NCBI GenBank assembly: GCA_016709445.1
Contig: JADJMV010000004.1
Coordinates: forward strand, 434,001-498,000
Length of the DNA: 64,000 nt
Direction of reading: 5' to 3'
From: Phycisphaerales bacterium
Lineage (GTDB): Bacteria; Planctomycetota; Phycisphaerae; Phycisphaerales; UBA1924
A model generated the notes under the pieces. That model searched no databases and was not told the DNA's origin. It saw only the letters and a program-made list of their open reading frames with translations. Of the stretch, positions 7,094 through 16,900 are shown in pieces; the first letter of the stretch is position 1; every line of letters begins with the position of its first letter. The translations under genes were made by a program, and so were the position numbers.

Positions 7094-8551
7094 ATGGGCA
7101 GGGCACTGGTGTTGGCGTGGGCGGCGGGGCTGGCGTGGGTCGGCAACACTGCGGCCGGGAACTGCTCAGGTGGGGCGGATGGGCCGGGGCTGCTCGTAGT
7201 GGCGCCGGCGGGGCTGGCGGCGTCGCTGGGGGAGTTTGTTGCGTTCAAGGGAGCGCGGCTCCCGACGTCACTGGTCACGCTGGAGGATGCGCTCGCGGCG
7301 GGCGAGGGGGCGGACGATCCAGAGCGGCTGAAGCGGTACCTGTTTGAGCGGTGGCGCGAGGGCGGGATCCGGTACGTGCTGCTGGTGGGCGATGCGGATG
7401 TGATGCCGGTGCGGTACATGGTGCTGGATCGGAACACGGAGGCGGCGTTCAACTATGCCTTCTACCCGAGCGACCTGTACTACGCCGACGTGGCGAAGCC
7501 CGACGGCTCGTTCGAGAGCTGGAACGCGCAGTACGTTGGGTTCCACGCGGCGTACTTCGGTGAGGTGCGGGGGGAGCATTTCAAGAGCGACCCGATCAAC
7601 TACGACCGGGTGGACTACAGGCCGGAGCTGGCGCTGGGGCGGTGGCCGGTGAGCACGCCAGAAGGCGTCGCGCTGGTGGCGGGCAAGACGATGCGGTACG
7701 AGCGCGGAGTCGAGCAGGCGGGGAAGCACGCCGCGGTCGATGGCGCCGACGGGGGCACGGCCTGGCCGGCGCGGGCGGGGCTGGCGATGGTGGGCGGCTG
7801 GGTCGATGCTCGGGGGGAGTTTGAGCAACTGCGGAGGACGCTCGAGGGCCGCTTCGCGGTGGAGCGGCGGTACTACGACGGGAAGTCGTACGGAGTCGCG
7901 GAGCCGAGCGCGGCGGAGATCGTGGGATTGCTCAACTCGGGCGTGGGGCTGCTCATCCACGCGGGCCACGGGAGCGACAACACGTGGCACGAGTGCATCG
8001 GGACTGCCAACCTGCCGGAGATGCACAACGCGGACCACCTGGCGGTGATGATCTCGGCGGGATGCTCGACGGCACGGTTCGCGACGCTCCCGCCGTACGA
8101 GCCCTACGAGGATGTGGACGGGAAGGAGCACGCGGGATCGGACCACGGGGAGGTGTTTAGCGAGCCGCCGCCGGCGCCGGCGTGCTATGCGCGGGGGGCG
8201 CACAACATGACGGGGCTCGGGGAGCAGCTCGTGGTGGGGAGCGAGAACGGGGCGGTGGCGTATATCGGGTGCAACACGGGGAGCCAGCCGTGCGCGATGA
8301 CGCTGGTCGAGGGGTTTGTGGATGGGGCTGCCGGGCTGGGTTCGGCGGGGCTGGGTTCCGAGGGAGCGTCGGTCCGGCTCGGCGATTGCTGGGCGCACGC
8401 CGAGTCGTATTACTTCGACCACGCGGGGCTGGCCACGATCGTGCCGGATGACGGGTGGTACCCGGCCAGCATCTTCTTCCAGGGGATGAAGTACATGCTG
8501 TTCGGGGATCCGTCGATCCCGGTGGGGTCGGTCGGTGCGGGCGGTCCCTGA
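7094..8551 (+). CDS. Secreted gingipain-like (C25) cysteine peptidase
   Basis: A 485-residue protein with an N-terminal signal peptide (MGRALVLAWAAGLAWVGNTA). A caspase-like C25 domain follows: RYVLLVGDADVMPVRYM, then YRPELALGRWPVSTPEG. The catalytic pair is His292 in LLIHAGHGSDNTW and Cys324 in MISAGCSTARF, in the spacing seen in gingipains. The last 120 residues include IGCNTGSQPCAM and MKYMLFGDPSIPVG, typical of the C-terminal end of the C25 domain ('GDP'). No type IX sorting domain is seen, so export is presumably Sec-dependent. It begins 30 bases after the nucleotidyltransferase gene. Protease assignment is strong, specificity unknown. Confidence 0.85.
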   Translation: MGRALVLAWAAGLAWVGNTAAGNCSGGADGPGLLVVAPAGLAASLGEFVAFKGARLPTSLVTLEDALAAGEGADDPERLKRYLFERWREGGIRYVLLVGDADVMPVRYMVLDRNTEAAFNYAFYPSDLYYADVAKPDGSFESWNAQYVGFHAAYFGEVRGEHFKSDPINYDRVDYRPELALGRWPVSTPEGVALVAGKTMRYERGVEQAGKHAAVDGADGGTAWPARAGLAMVGGWVDARGEFEQLRRTLEGRFAVERRYYDGKSYGVAEPSAAEIVGLLNSGVGLLIHAGHGSDNTWHECIGTANLPEMHNADHLAVMISAGCSTARFATLPPYEPYEDVDGKEHAGSDHGEVFSEPPPAPACYARGAHNMTGLGEQLVVGSENGAVAYIGCNTGSQPCAMTLVEGFVDGAAGLGSAGLGSEGASVRLGDCWAHAESYYFDHAGLATIVPDDGWYPASIFFQGMKYMLFGDPSIPVGSVGAGGP

Positions 8552-8669
8552 GGCGTTTAAAGCGGGGAGGGGGCGCGGGCGTTGCCGGGCTCGATGGCGG
8601 CGCGTTGTCGTCTTCTTCGTTGGTGGGGGCTGCGCCGCGCCTTCGCGTGCTGGCTTTGCGGGGCTTTGA

Positions 8670-10391
8670 TCAGTTGGCGGGCTTGTAGCGTCGGACGGTC
8701 TGGAGCGCGCCGACTGCGTCGAAGATGGCGGTGTGCTCGGAGCCGTCACCCTGGCGGGTGACGACCTTGAGACGGCCGGGGCCGTTGGCCGGCGGGAGGC
8801 GTTCGACGCTGACGAGGGTCTGGCCCTCGTGGAGGCCGGCATCGGCGGCGCCGGTGGAGGGACGGAGGCCGGTGACCTTGCCCGCGGCGCGGCTGGCGCC
8901 GAGGTCGAAGCCATCGTCGCCGAAGCGCATGAGGCCGGAGGAGAGCGTGAGGGCGCCGTCGGCGAGGGTTTCGGGGATGGGCACATCCTGACCCTCCTCG
9001 ACACAGGCGCGGATGGTGGCGGCCAGGTCGTTGCCGGCGCGGGAGGCGATCATGGTGAAGAGGTCGTCGGGTGTGGGTGCGGGCTGGCCGGCGGCCGCAC
9101 GGGCGTAGAGCTCGCGCATGAGGCTGTCGAGGCTCTCGGCGCCGTCGGTCTGATGGCGGATCGCCTCGTCGATGGTGAGGGCGATGAGGTCGCCGCGGCG
9201 GTAGGGCATGTCGGCGACGTCGCGGTCGTTCCAGAAGTCGGCGGCGATGCGGCTGTTTGGGACGGCCCGCATGGGGTTGCGGTCGTAGCCGCCGAGGGAT
9301 TCGTTGAGATTGGCCAGTGCCTGCTCGTCGGTCCAGATTCCGGCGGAACGGAGCAGCTTGCGGGCGTAGTACTCGGTGAAGCCCTCGCTGAACCAGTAGG
9401 CGGAGCCCTGCGGGGCTTCGAGTCGGATCTTGCCGCCGTTCCAGTTGTGGAAGTACTCGTGCGCGAGGAGGTGCTCGATGCGTGCGGCCTGGTCGGAGCC
9501 TTGCGTGAGGTCGAGGCCGGTGTTGCAGTAGAGCGCGAAGCAGTGCAAGAGGCCCGTGCCGCCGAAGTAGAAGCCGTGCTCGCCGGCGCGGGCGCCGTTG
9601 GGGGTGAGCGCGACGAGGAACCAGGGGTCGGTGTGGTCGGCGAAGAAGTCGCGGTCGGCGCTGACGACCTGCAGGACCATGTCGAGGAATCGGTCGTCGG
9701 TGAAGCCCCAGTCGGCGTCGATCAGGGCCAGGCCGACGGTGTTGCCCTTCAGCTCGCGCGAAACCAGACGCACGATGGAGGGGTCGCCGGCGATGAAGAA
9801 GGAGTTGCGGAACTCGTCGATGGGCAGGGTGATCTCTCGCGTGTCGGCGCCGGGCCCCAGCGAGCTGGCCAGGGTCCAGCCGTCGAAGCCGGTCCACGAG
9901 ACGTGGAACTCGGCCTGGCGCGGGTCTTCCTGCGGGAGCACGAGGGCGTGGTTGCCGATCGCGTGGAAGAGGCCGTCGCGGACGAGCGGGCGGTAGTCGT
10001 TGTGGCCAGGCTCGAGGAGCGGGCGTGGTTCGGGACGGAGCTGGTAGGTGATCGTGAGTCCTGCGCCGGGGGGGTGCTTGATGATCCAGCCGTGGTCGTC
10101 GCCGGGTGCGATGTCGCACGGGGCGCCGGCGTCGTCGGTCACGAGGAGGTCGTGGATTTCTTCGGGTGAGCTCTTGATGCCGCCCCATTCACCCGCGGTG
10201 CCGACGAGCGTGGAGCCGTCGTCATCGCCTGTGAGGCGGATGGAGATGCCGATGGCAGAAGAGCTGGGCGCGCCGGCGTTGGGCGGGATCCTGGTGAATC
10301 CCACGTCGATGCGGGGCGTCTGCGCAAGCGCGGCACAGGCCGCGATAAACGGGGCAAGAAGGGCGGCGAGCCTGGATGGGCGGATGGTCAA
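8670..10391 (-). CDS. Secreted M61 glycyl-aminopeptidase-like metalloprotease with PDZ domain
   Basis: A 573-residue exported zinc peptidase. After a signal peptide (MTIRPSRLAALLAPFIAACA) comes an N-terminal beta domain, then the zinc site HEYFHNWNGGKIR (His311, Glu312, His315). The third ligand Glu336 is in FSEGFTEYYA. A PDZ-like domain is at the C-terminus (ASRAAGKVTGLRPSTGAADAGLHEGQ in pieces). This layout is that of M61 peptidases. The TTG at 10391 is taken as start because GGAG is seven bases upstream; GTG 10397 is possible. It converges on the C25 peptidase gene and lies head-to-head with the TPR-AAA gene. Confidence 0.85.
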   Translation of the reverse strand: MTIRPSRLAALLAPFIAACAALAQTPRIDVGFTRIPPNAGAPSSSAIGISIRLTGDDDGSTLVGTAGEWGGIKSSPEEIHDLLVTDDAGAPCDIAPGDDHGWIIKHPPGAGLTITYQLRPEPRPLLEPGHNDYRPLVRDGLFHAIGNHALVLPQEDPRQAEFHVSWTGFDGWTLASSLGPGADTREITLPIDEFRNSFFIAGDPSIVRLVSRELKGNTVGLALIDADWGFTDDRFLDMVLQVVSADRDFFADHTDPWFLVALTPNGARAGEHGFYFGGTGLLHCFALYCNTGLDLTQGSDQAARIEHLLAHEYFHNWNGGKIRLEAPQGSAYWFSEGFTEYYARKLLRSAGIWTDEQALANLNESLGGYDRNPMRAVPNSRIAADFWNDRDVADMPYRRGDLIALTIDEAIRHQTDGAESLDSLMRELYARAAAGQPAPTPDDLFTMIASRAGNDLAATIRACVEEGQDVPIPETLADGALTLSSGLMRFGDDGFDLGASRAAGKVTGLRPSTGAADAGLHEGQTLVSVERLPPANGPGRLKVVTRQGDGSEHTAIFDAVGALQTVRRYKPAN

Positions 10392-10617
10392 TGGCACTCT
10401 CCGTGATGGGCCGGACGTCGTTTGTCGGCGGAGACCAAGATGCGCGCCGTGTGCTCGCCTGTCACGGCTGGCTGTCCGGCTGCTCGGGCGATATGGGGTG
10501 GGATGGGACGGCTTTGGCCGGCAGAATAGTGCTTCGCCGGGGGGGACCTGGGGGTGTACGATGGGCCGGCCGCCCGGGAGGCGGCGGGGATCGATGGCGC
10601 TGGATTGGGAGGTGGCG

Positions 10618-11964
10618 ATGTCGGTGGGCGGGGAAGAGACCATCCACGCGCTTCGGGCGGCGCTCAAGGTGTCGCCGGAGAACGTGCCGTTGCGGGTGCA
10701 CCTGGCGGAGACGCTGCTGGGCTTTGGTCGGGCCGACGAAGCGGAGCGGGAGTTTCGGCAGGCGATCGCGATGGCGCCCGGCGACGTGGGGTGCAAGCTG
10801 GGGCTGGCGCGGGCGTACCTGGCGCAGGACCGGGCGTCGCACGCGATCGTGGTGCTCGAAGAAGTCGTGAAGCAGAACGCGACCGGGCAGTCGCGGGTGC
10901 TGCTCGCGAGGGCGTTGGCGAGGGCCGGGGAGATCGACCGGGCTCGCACGCAGTATCGGATGGGTGTCGATCTCGACTCGGAGGCGGCGGATTCCGTGCT
11001 GGCGGAGGAACTCGGGGCGCTGCCGGCGCACCGGCCCTCGCTGGAGGAGGACGACGACGACGAGGAGTGGAGGGCGGAGCCGGAGGGGGACCCGTCGGCA
11101 GCGGTCGAGCGGCCGCAGACCTCGTTTGAGGATGTGGGCGGCATGGATCGGGTGAAGGACGAGATCCGGATGAAGATCATCCACCCGCTCGAGCACCCGG
11201 AGCTGTACCGGGCGTACGGCAAGGAGATCGGCGGTGGGATCCTGCTGTATGGACCTCCGGGGTGTGGGAAGACACACCTGGCGCGGGCGACGGCGGGGCA
11301 GGTGGAGGCGAGGTTCCTTTCGGTGGGGATCTCCGACGTGCTCAACATGTGGATGGGGGAGAGCGAGCGGAACCTGCACGAGTTGTTCGAGCAGGCGCGG
11401 GGGCACAAGCCGTGCGTGCTGTTCTTTGACGAGGTGGATGCATTGGGCGCCAGCCGCGGCGATATGCGGCACAGCGCGGCGCGGCACTTGGTGAATCAGT
11501 TCCTGAGCGAGCTGGACGGGATTGACTCGCGGAACGACGGGGTTCTGGTGCTGGCGGCGACGAACGCGCCGTGGCATATCGACCCGGCGTTTCGGCGGCC
11601 GGGTCGGTTTGACCGGATCATCTTTGTCCCGCCGCCGGACGAGCCGGCGCGGGCGGCGATCCTGAAGATCCTGCTCAAGGGGCGGCCGACGTCGGACGTG
11701 GACGCGGAGGCGGTGGCCAAGAAGACTGAAGGCTTCAGCGGGGCGGACCTCAAGAGCCTCGTGGATATCGCGGTGGAGGAGCGCCTTCGCGAGGCGATCA
11801 GGACGGGCACGCCCGAGCCGGTCCGGACCAAGGATCTCGCCAAGGCGGCCAGGGAGGTCAAGCCCTCGACGCGCGAGTGGTTCTCGACGGCCAAGAACCA
11901 TGCGCTCTACGCGAATCAGGCCGGGCTCTACGACGACGTGCTGGAGTTTCTCAAGAAGAAATGA
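10618..11964 (+). CDS. TPR-containing AAA ATPase (FtsH/spastin-like)
   Basis: A 448-residue protein. Residues 1-125 form three or so TPR-like repeats (LAETLLGFGRADEAEREFRQ, LGLARAYLAQDRASHAI), then an acidic linker EEDDDDEE, then one AAA module from about 165. Visible motifs are GPPGCGKT (212-219), Walker B VLFFDE (267-272), sensor 1 in LAATN and arginine fingers in RRPGRFDR. The module resembles FtsH, spastin and Vps4 more than Clp. The ATG at 10618 has GGAGG five bases upstream; ATG 10594 is an alternative. The stop overlaps the next gene by ATGA. It is probably a disassembly or unfolding machine acting on a TPR-recruited target. Confidence 0.8.
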   Translation: MSVGGEETIHALRAALKVSPENVPLRVHLAETLLGFGRADEAEREFRQAIAMAPGDVGCKLGLARAYLAQDRASHAIVVLEEVVKQNATGQSRVLLARALARAGEIDRARTQYRMGVDLDSEAADSVLAEELGALPAHRPSLEEDDDDEEWRAEPEGDPSAAVERPQTSFEDVGGMDRVKDEIRMKIIHPLEHPELYRAYGKEIGGGILLYGPPGCGKTHLARATAGQVEARFLSVGISDVLNMWMGESERNLHELFEQARGHKPCVLFFDEVDALGASRGDMRHSAARHLVNQFLSELDGIDSRNDGVLVLAATNAPWHIDPAFRRPGRFDRIIFVPPPDEPARAAILKILLKGRPTSDVDAEAVAKKTEGFSGADLKSLVDIAVEERLREAIRTGTPEPVRTKDLAKAAREVKPSTREWFSTAKNHALYANQAGLYDDVLEFLKKK

Positions 11965-13232
11965 CGACGTTCGACCGGAACATGTCGCACGCCCAGCTGC
12001 TGCTGCAGCAGCAGCGTTTCGACCTTGCCAAGGGTCCGCTGCGCCAGGCGCTGGGTGAGGACCCTGACAACGCGCTGGCGTGCGCGTGGCTGGCCTGGTG
12101 TCATCTGCGGGAGGACGACTACGGGCCTGCGACGGAGCTTGCGGAGCGGGCGGTGTCGCTCGATCCCGAGGAAGCCTTCTTGCACTTTGTGCTGGGGAGC
12201 GTGTACTTCGATCGCGACATGCCCAAGGAGGCGATGCGCGAGGCGCAGGAGGCGCTTCGGCTCGATCCATCCAACGCCGACCACTGGCGTCTGCTCTCGG
12301 GGCTTCATGCCGGGGCCAAACGCTGGACGGAGTCACTCGGTGCGGCCGAGCGCGGGCTCGCGCTCGACGGCGAGCACGCGGGCTGCGCCCACATGCGGGT
12401 GATGGCGCTGCGGGGCCTGGGGCGCAAGGCCGAGGCGATGGAGGCCAGCCGCGGGACGCTGGAGCGCGACCCCGACAGCCCGGTGGCGCACGCGAACGCG
12501 GGGTGGACGTGCCTGCACCGTGGGGAGATCCGACAGGCCAAGACGCACTTCCGGGAGGCGCTCCGGCTCGACCCGGGGCTCGACTGGGCCCGCGCGGGCA
12601 TGGTGGAGGCGATCAAGGCGACCAACCCGATCTACCGCGTGTTCCTCAGGTACATGCTCTGGATGGCGACCAAGAGCGGCAAGGTGCAGTGGGCGGTCAT
12701 CATCGTGGGCTGGCTGGGGTACCAGGTCGCACGGACGGCGCTGGCCAGCAATCCGCAGTTCAAGCCCTTCCTGCTGCCCCTCATCGTCACATACGTCGCC
12801 TTCGTGCTGCTGACGTGGTTTGCCACGCCGCTCTTCAACCTGATGCTGCTGGTGCATCCGTTCGGGCGGCATGCGATCAGGGCCGACCAGCGGCTGTGGG
12901 CGAGCCTCTTCGGGCTGACGCTGCTCATCAGTGCCGCGGGCTGGATCGGCTATGCGGTGACCGGGCTCGATCTGCTGTTCCTGATCGGCGGAGGGGTGAT
13001 GCTCCTGGTCGCCCCGGTCGCGTCTGTCGGCCTGTGCAGGGTCGGCAAGCCCCGGCTCATCATGCTCGCCTACTTATTCGGCCTGGTTGCGTTCTTCGCG
13101 GCGCTGCTCGCGGGTGCGGTTCTGGGGTGGCAGGGCGCCGCCGACCTTGTGCAGGCATACGTCATCGGATGCCTCATCTCGATGCTGCTGACCAATATCG
13201 TCAACTCGGCCCCCGCCGCGGCCAAGGCCTAG
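11961..13232 (+). CDS. TPR membrane protein partnered with the AAA ATPase
   Basis: A 423-residue protein. The first 220 residues are about six TPR repeats (RFDLAKGPLRQALGEDPDNA, AFLHFVLGSVYFDRDMPKEA, SPVAHANAGWTCLHRGEIRQ and similar). They are followed by five or six membrane segments such as LLPLIVTYVAFVLLTWFATP, LFGLTLLISAAGWIGYAVTG and LAYLFGLVAFFAALLAGAVL. Its start overlaps the AAA stop by four bases (ATGA), implying coupled translation. The TPR half is likely the cytosolic face that docks the ATPase to the membrane; this is inference from the gene arrangement. Confidence 0.75.
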   Translation: MTTFDRNMSHAQLLLQQQRFDLAKGPLRQALGEDPDNALACAWLAWCHLREDDYGPATELAERAVSLDPEEAFLHFVLGSVYFDRDMPKEAMREAQEALRLDPSNADHWRLLSGLHAGAKRWTESLGAAERGLALDGEHAGCAHMRVMALRGLGRKAEAMEASRGTLERDPDSPVAHANAGWTCLHRGEIRQAKTHFREALRLDPGLDWARAGMVEAIKATNPIYRVFLRYMLWMATKSGKVQWAVIIVGWLGYQVARTALASNPQFKPFLLPLIVTYVAFVLLTWFATPLFNLMLLVHPFGRHAIRADQRLWASLFGLTLLISAAGWIGYAVTGLDLLFLIGGGVMLLVAPVASVGLCRVGKPRLIMLAYLFGLVAFFAALLAGAVLGWQGAADLVQAYVIGCLISMLLTNIVNSAPAAAKA

Positions 13233-13243
13233 GCCCCCGCTCC

Positions 13244-13738
13244 CTACCCGCGCAGCTTGGCGACCTGTGCGGCGATCTTCTCGCGCACCCCCTGATCCAT
13301 CATCCCGACGTGCCGCATCACCTCGCGCCCCTGGGCATCGAGCACGACGAAGGTGGGCAGGGCGTGGACGCCGAACGAGTCGGCGATGGCCTCACCCCTG
13401 GCGATGATGGGGTAGGTGTATTCGTGCTCCTGGATGTAGCTCTCGGGGTCGGGCACGTTGTCGTCGGCGTGCACTCCGACCACGAGCACGCCGGGGTCGG
13501 CGGCGAACTGCTCGTGGAGGATCTGGACATTGGGCGAGCTGGCCCGGCAGGGGCCGCACCAGGTGGCCCAGAAGTCGGCGACGACGACCTTGCCCCGCCA
13601 CTGTTCCGCGACATCGGCCGGCAGCACGGCCGGGGAGCCGGATGTGGCGGTGTCGCCGGAGCCGGCGCAGCCGCCGAGGGGGAGGGACGGGAGCACGGCG
13701 AGCAGCAGCAGCCCGAGGGCTCGATCGGTGATTCTCAT
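13244..13738 (-). CDS. Thioredoxin-like TlpA/ResA lipoprotein
   Basis: A 164-residue exported thiol-disulfide protein. The signal ends in the lipobox LGGC, so it is probably anchored to a membrane. The thioredoxin fold shows ADFWATWCGPC with the redox CGPC, then VLVVGVHADD, and the cis-proline loop FGVHALPTFVV. The ATG at 13738 is chosen because GGAAGG is seven bases upstream. Such proteins reduce cytochrome c or other periplasmic disulfides. It converges with the TPR membrane protein, with 11 bases between the stops. Confidence 0.85.
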   Translation of the reverse strand: MRITDRALGLLLLAVLPSLPLGGCAGSGDTATSGSPAVLPADVAEQWRGKVVVADFWATWCGPCRASSPNVQILHEQFAADPGVLVVGVHADDNVPDPESYIQEHEYTYPIIARGEAIADSFGVHALPTFVVLDAQGREVMRHVGMMDQGVREKIAAQVAKLRG

Positions 13739-13908
13739 GGTCATGCCTTCCAGAACAGGTGTCGTGGGCGGATTATGCCTGATAATGGAGGGGTCGGTGC
13801 TCGGGATTTGATCGGAGTTGCCGGTTTCGCGGAAGCCCCGGGAAGCCTCGGCACGAATCTCTGGTATATGAGAGGGTATTGGTGCGCGCCAGGAGGGCCG
13901 GTCGGGCC

Positions 13909-16900
13909 ATGACGGAGCAACAGGGAAGATCGGGCGGGATGACCCCGGCGACAGCATTCGTCGGCGGGCTGCGGCGTCGGGTCCGGGCGGTGCTGGTCGC
14001 GAGCGCCTGGCTCCGGGCGGCGGCGCTCCTGCTCGCGTGCCTGTTCGCTCTCGGGGCGATCGACTACTTGTTCCGGCTCCCCCGGGGCGTCCGGGTGTTG
14101 CATCTGGGGCTGCTCGCGTTCGTGGGCTTCGAGCTTTGGCGCCGTCTGATCCGGCCGGCCTCGGGCCTGCGGCCGTCGCTGGCCGACGTGGCACTCCGGA
14201 TCGAGCGGGTCCGCCCCGAGGCGCGCGGCCGCCTGGCTTCGGGGGTGGATCTCGCGCAGGGGCCCGAGCCCTCGGCGCTTTCGGCCGATCTGGTGCGTCG
14301 GGCGAGCGCCAGCGCCGACGAGATCGCGCGTTCGCTGCGCGGGAGCAAACTCGTGCGCACGCGGGACCTCGCGAGGGCCGGGCTTCTGCTCGCTGCGGTC
14401 GTGGTCGTCGCGGGTGGGGCGGGGCTGGCCCGGCCGGAGTTGGCTCGCGTGGGCCTCGCGCGGACGATCTGGCCCTTCGCCCGCATCGATTGGCCGAAGC
14501 GGACCATGGTGCGCGACGCGACGCTCGCGGGGGTCCACCCGATCGGCGAGGCCCTGCCGCTGCGTGCGCTCCTGACCAAATCGCGCCTGCCCATGGGTAA
14601 GACCGACGTCCGGGCGGCCTATCGCGTGCTCGCCGATGGTGTGGATCCGCGGATCATCCGGGTGATGCTCACCTCGCAGAACCGGCTGGCGGGCGAGGCG
14701 GCCGCCCGCGGCGAGTTGTTCGAACGACTCGTGGAACCGGATGTGGGCGAGGCGGTCTCCGGCGAGATCGAGTACTGGTTCGAGACCGAGGACGACCGGA
14801 CCGACCCGGTCCGGCTGCGGCTCGCGGCCCGGCCGAGCGTCGCGTCGATCTCGGCGCGGGTGGATCCGCCCGCCTATGCGGCCGGGCTCGGGGGCGCGTT
14901 CCTGCGGGGGGACGTGGAGAGGATCGTGCCGGATTCGCAGGGCGTGGCCACACTGAACCCGGTGCTGGCTGGCTCGACGATCAGGGTGACGCTCCGGCTT
15001 GCGTCGCCGGCTTCGCTCGCGGGCGGCGCGCTCCCCGCGGGCTGGACTCAGCCCGACGCGGCCACGCTGGTATTTGAGCGTCGAGCGGAGGAGCGTGAGC
15101 GCGCCGAGGTGTCGCTCGTCAGTGAGGGCGGGCTGGAGAGCGTGGAGCCGCTCGTGCTCGCGTTCGAGGTCTTGCAGGACGCCCCGGCCGCGGTCACAGT
15201 GGTGGAGCCGGCGTACGACGAGTCGGTGCTCCCCACGGCCGCGATGCGGATCGCGGCAGAGGGTCGCGACGACTTCGGCGTGCGTTGGCTCTCGATCGAG
15301 CGGCAGTTGGCGCGGCGGGCGGCCGGCAGTGAGGGCGCGGCGCCGGAGCCTCTGGGCGAACCGGTGCGGATGACGCTCGTGGAGTTCGACACGCCGCAGG
15401 CGCAGGGGCGGGCCGAGTCGCCGATCGATCTGGCGACGATCGGCGCCCGTGCGGGCGACGAGGTATGGATCACGGCGAGGGGACGCGATGTGTTCGCCGC
15501 GCCCGAGGACGGCGGGCCCGATGCCCGCGTGGCGACATCGGCCCTGCGTCGGCTGCGGGTCATCGACGAGGCGACGTTCGCGGCGCAGATCCGCGGCGAA
15601 CTCACAGGGGTGCGCAAGGCGGCGATCGAGATTGATACGGAGCAACGCCGTGTCCGCGAAGCGGGGGCCGAGTCGGATGCGCCGGACCGGCAGGCGGCGC
15701 TGACCCAGCGGCTCCAGTCGCAAGACGAGGCGATCGGGCGTCTGCTGGAACGCGCGGTCCGCAACGGGCTGGCGGACGAGACGCTGACCGGGATGCTCGA
15801 TGACGCCTCGAGATCGCTGACGGAAGCCACGAGGGATTCGGACGAGGCGGCCCAGGCCCTCGATGCCGAGAGGGCTGATGAGGCCGTCGCGGCCCAGGAC
15901 GCCGTGCGGGAAGAGCTCGAGAGCCTGATCGCCATGCTCGACCAGGGGCAGGACAATTGGGTGGCGCGGCGGACGGTCGAGAGCCTGCTGGCCGAGCAGC
16001 GGTCGCTCATCGCCGACACGGCGTCGCTCGGCCAGCGCACGACCGGTCAGGCCCTGGAGCAGCTGTCTCCGGAGGATCTGAGCGAACTGGAGCGGATCGC
16101 CGCCCGGCAGCGTGACGCCGCCGAGCGGGCGCGGCAGGCTCTGGACACACTGACCGACCGGTCTGAGCAACTCAGGAAGATCGACCCGGGGCAGGCCGAG
16201 GCGATGTCCCGGGCCGCCAAGCGGGGCCGTCAGGACCGCGTCACCGACGAGATGCGGCAGGCCGCGGCGCAGGTGGGCGAGAACCAGACCCGGGCCGCCG
16301 CCCAGGGCCAGCAGGCCGCGGCGGAAGCGCTGGAGCAGATGCTCGAGGACATGGATTCCGCGGCTGCCTCTCGGGACGTGGCGCTGCGCCGGGTCCTGGC
16401 CAGCGTGATGGACTCGCTCGAGGGGCTGATCGGCGAGCAGGAGCGACAGATCACGGCACTCGCCGCGACTCCGGACGGGGCCGATCTGCCGGCGCTGGGG
16501 CCGGGGATGGTGGCACTGGCGACGAACACGCTCGGCCTCATCGACGAGATCGGGCCGCAGCGGGACCTGGCCAGCGTGGTGGCGATCGTCGGGCTTGCCT
16601 CGGAAGCGCAGGAGCGGGCCGTGGGCTCGTTGCGGGACGCCAGCGCGGAGAGCGCGGGCGTGGCCGAGGACCAGAGCCTGTCGAAGCTCCGGGAGGCGAA
16701 GGCCGAAGCCGAGCGGCTCAACGAGGACGCCGCCGGCCGGGAGAGCGCCCGGCAGCGCTCGGAGTTGCGCAAGGCGTATCGGGATTTGCTCGAGCAGCAG
16801 GTTGCCATCGCCGACGAGACCGCGCCCCTGCTCGGGGCCGAGCTCGACCGTCGCGGCCGGGCGACTGTCCGCGCGCTGGGCCAGCGGGAGCAGGGCGTGC

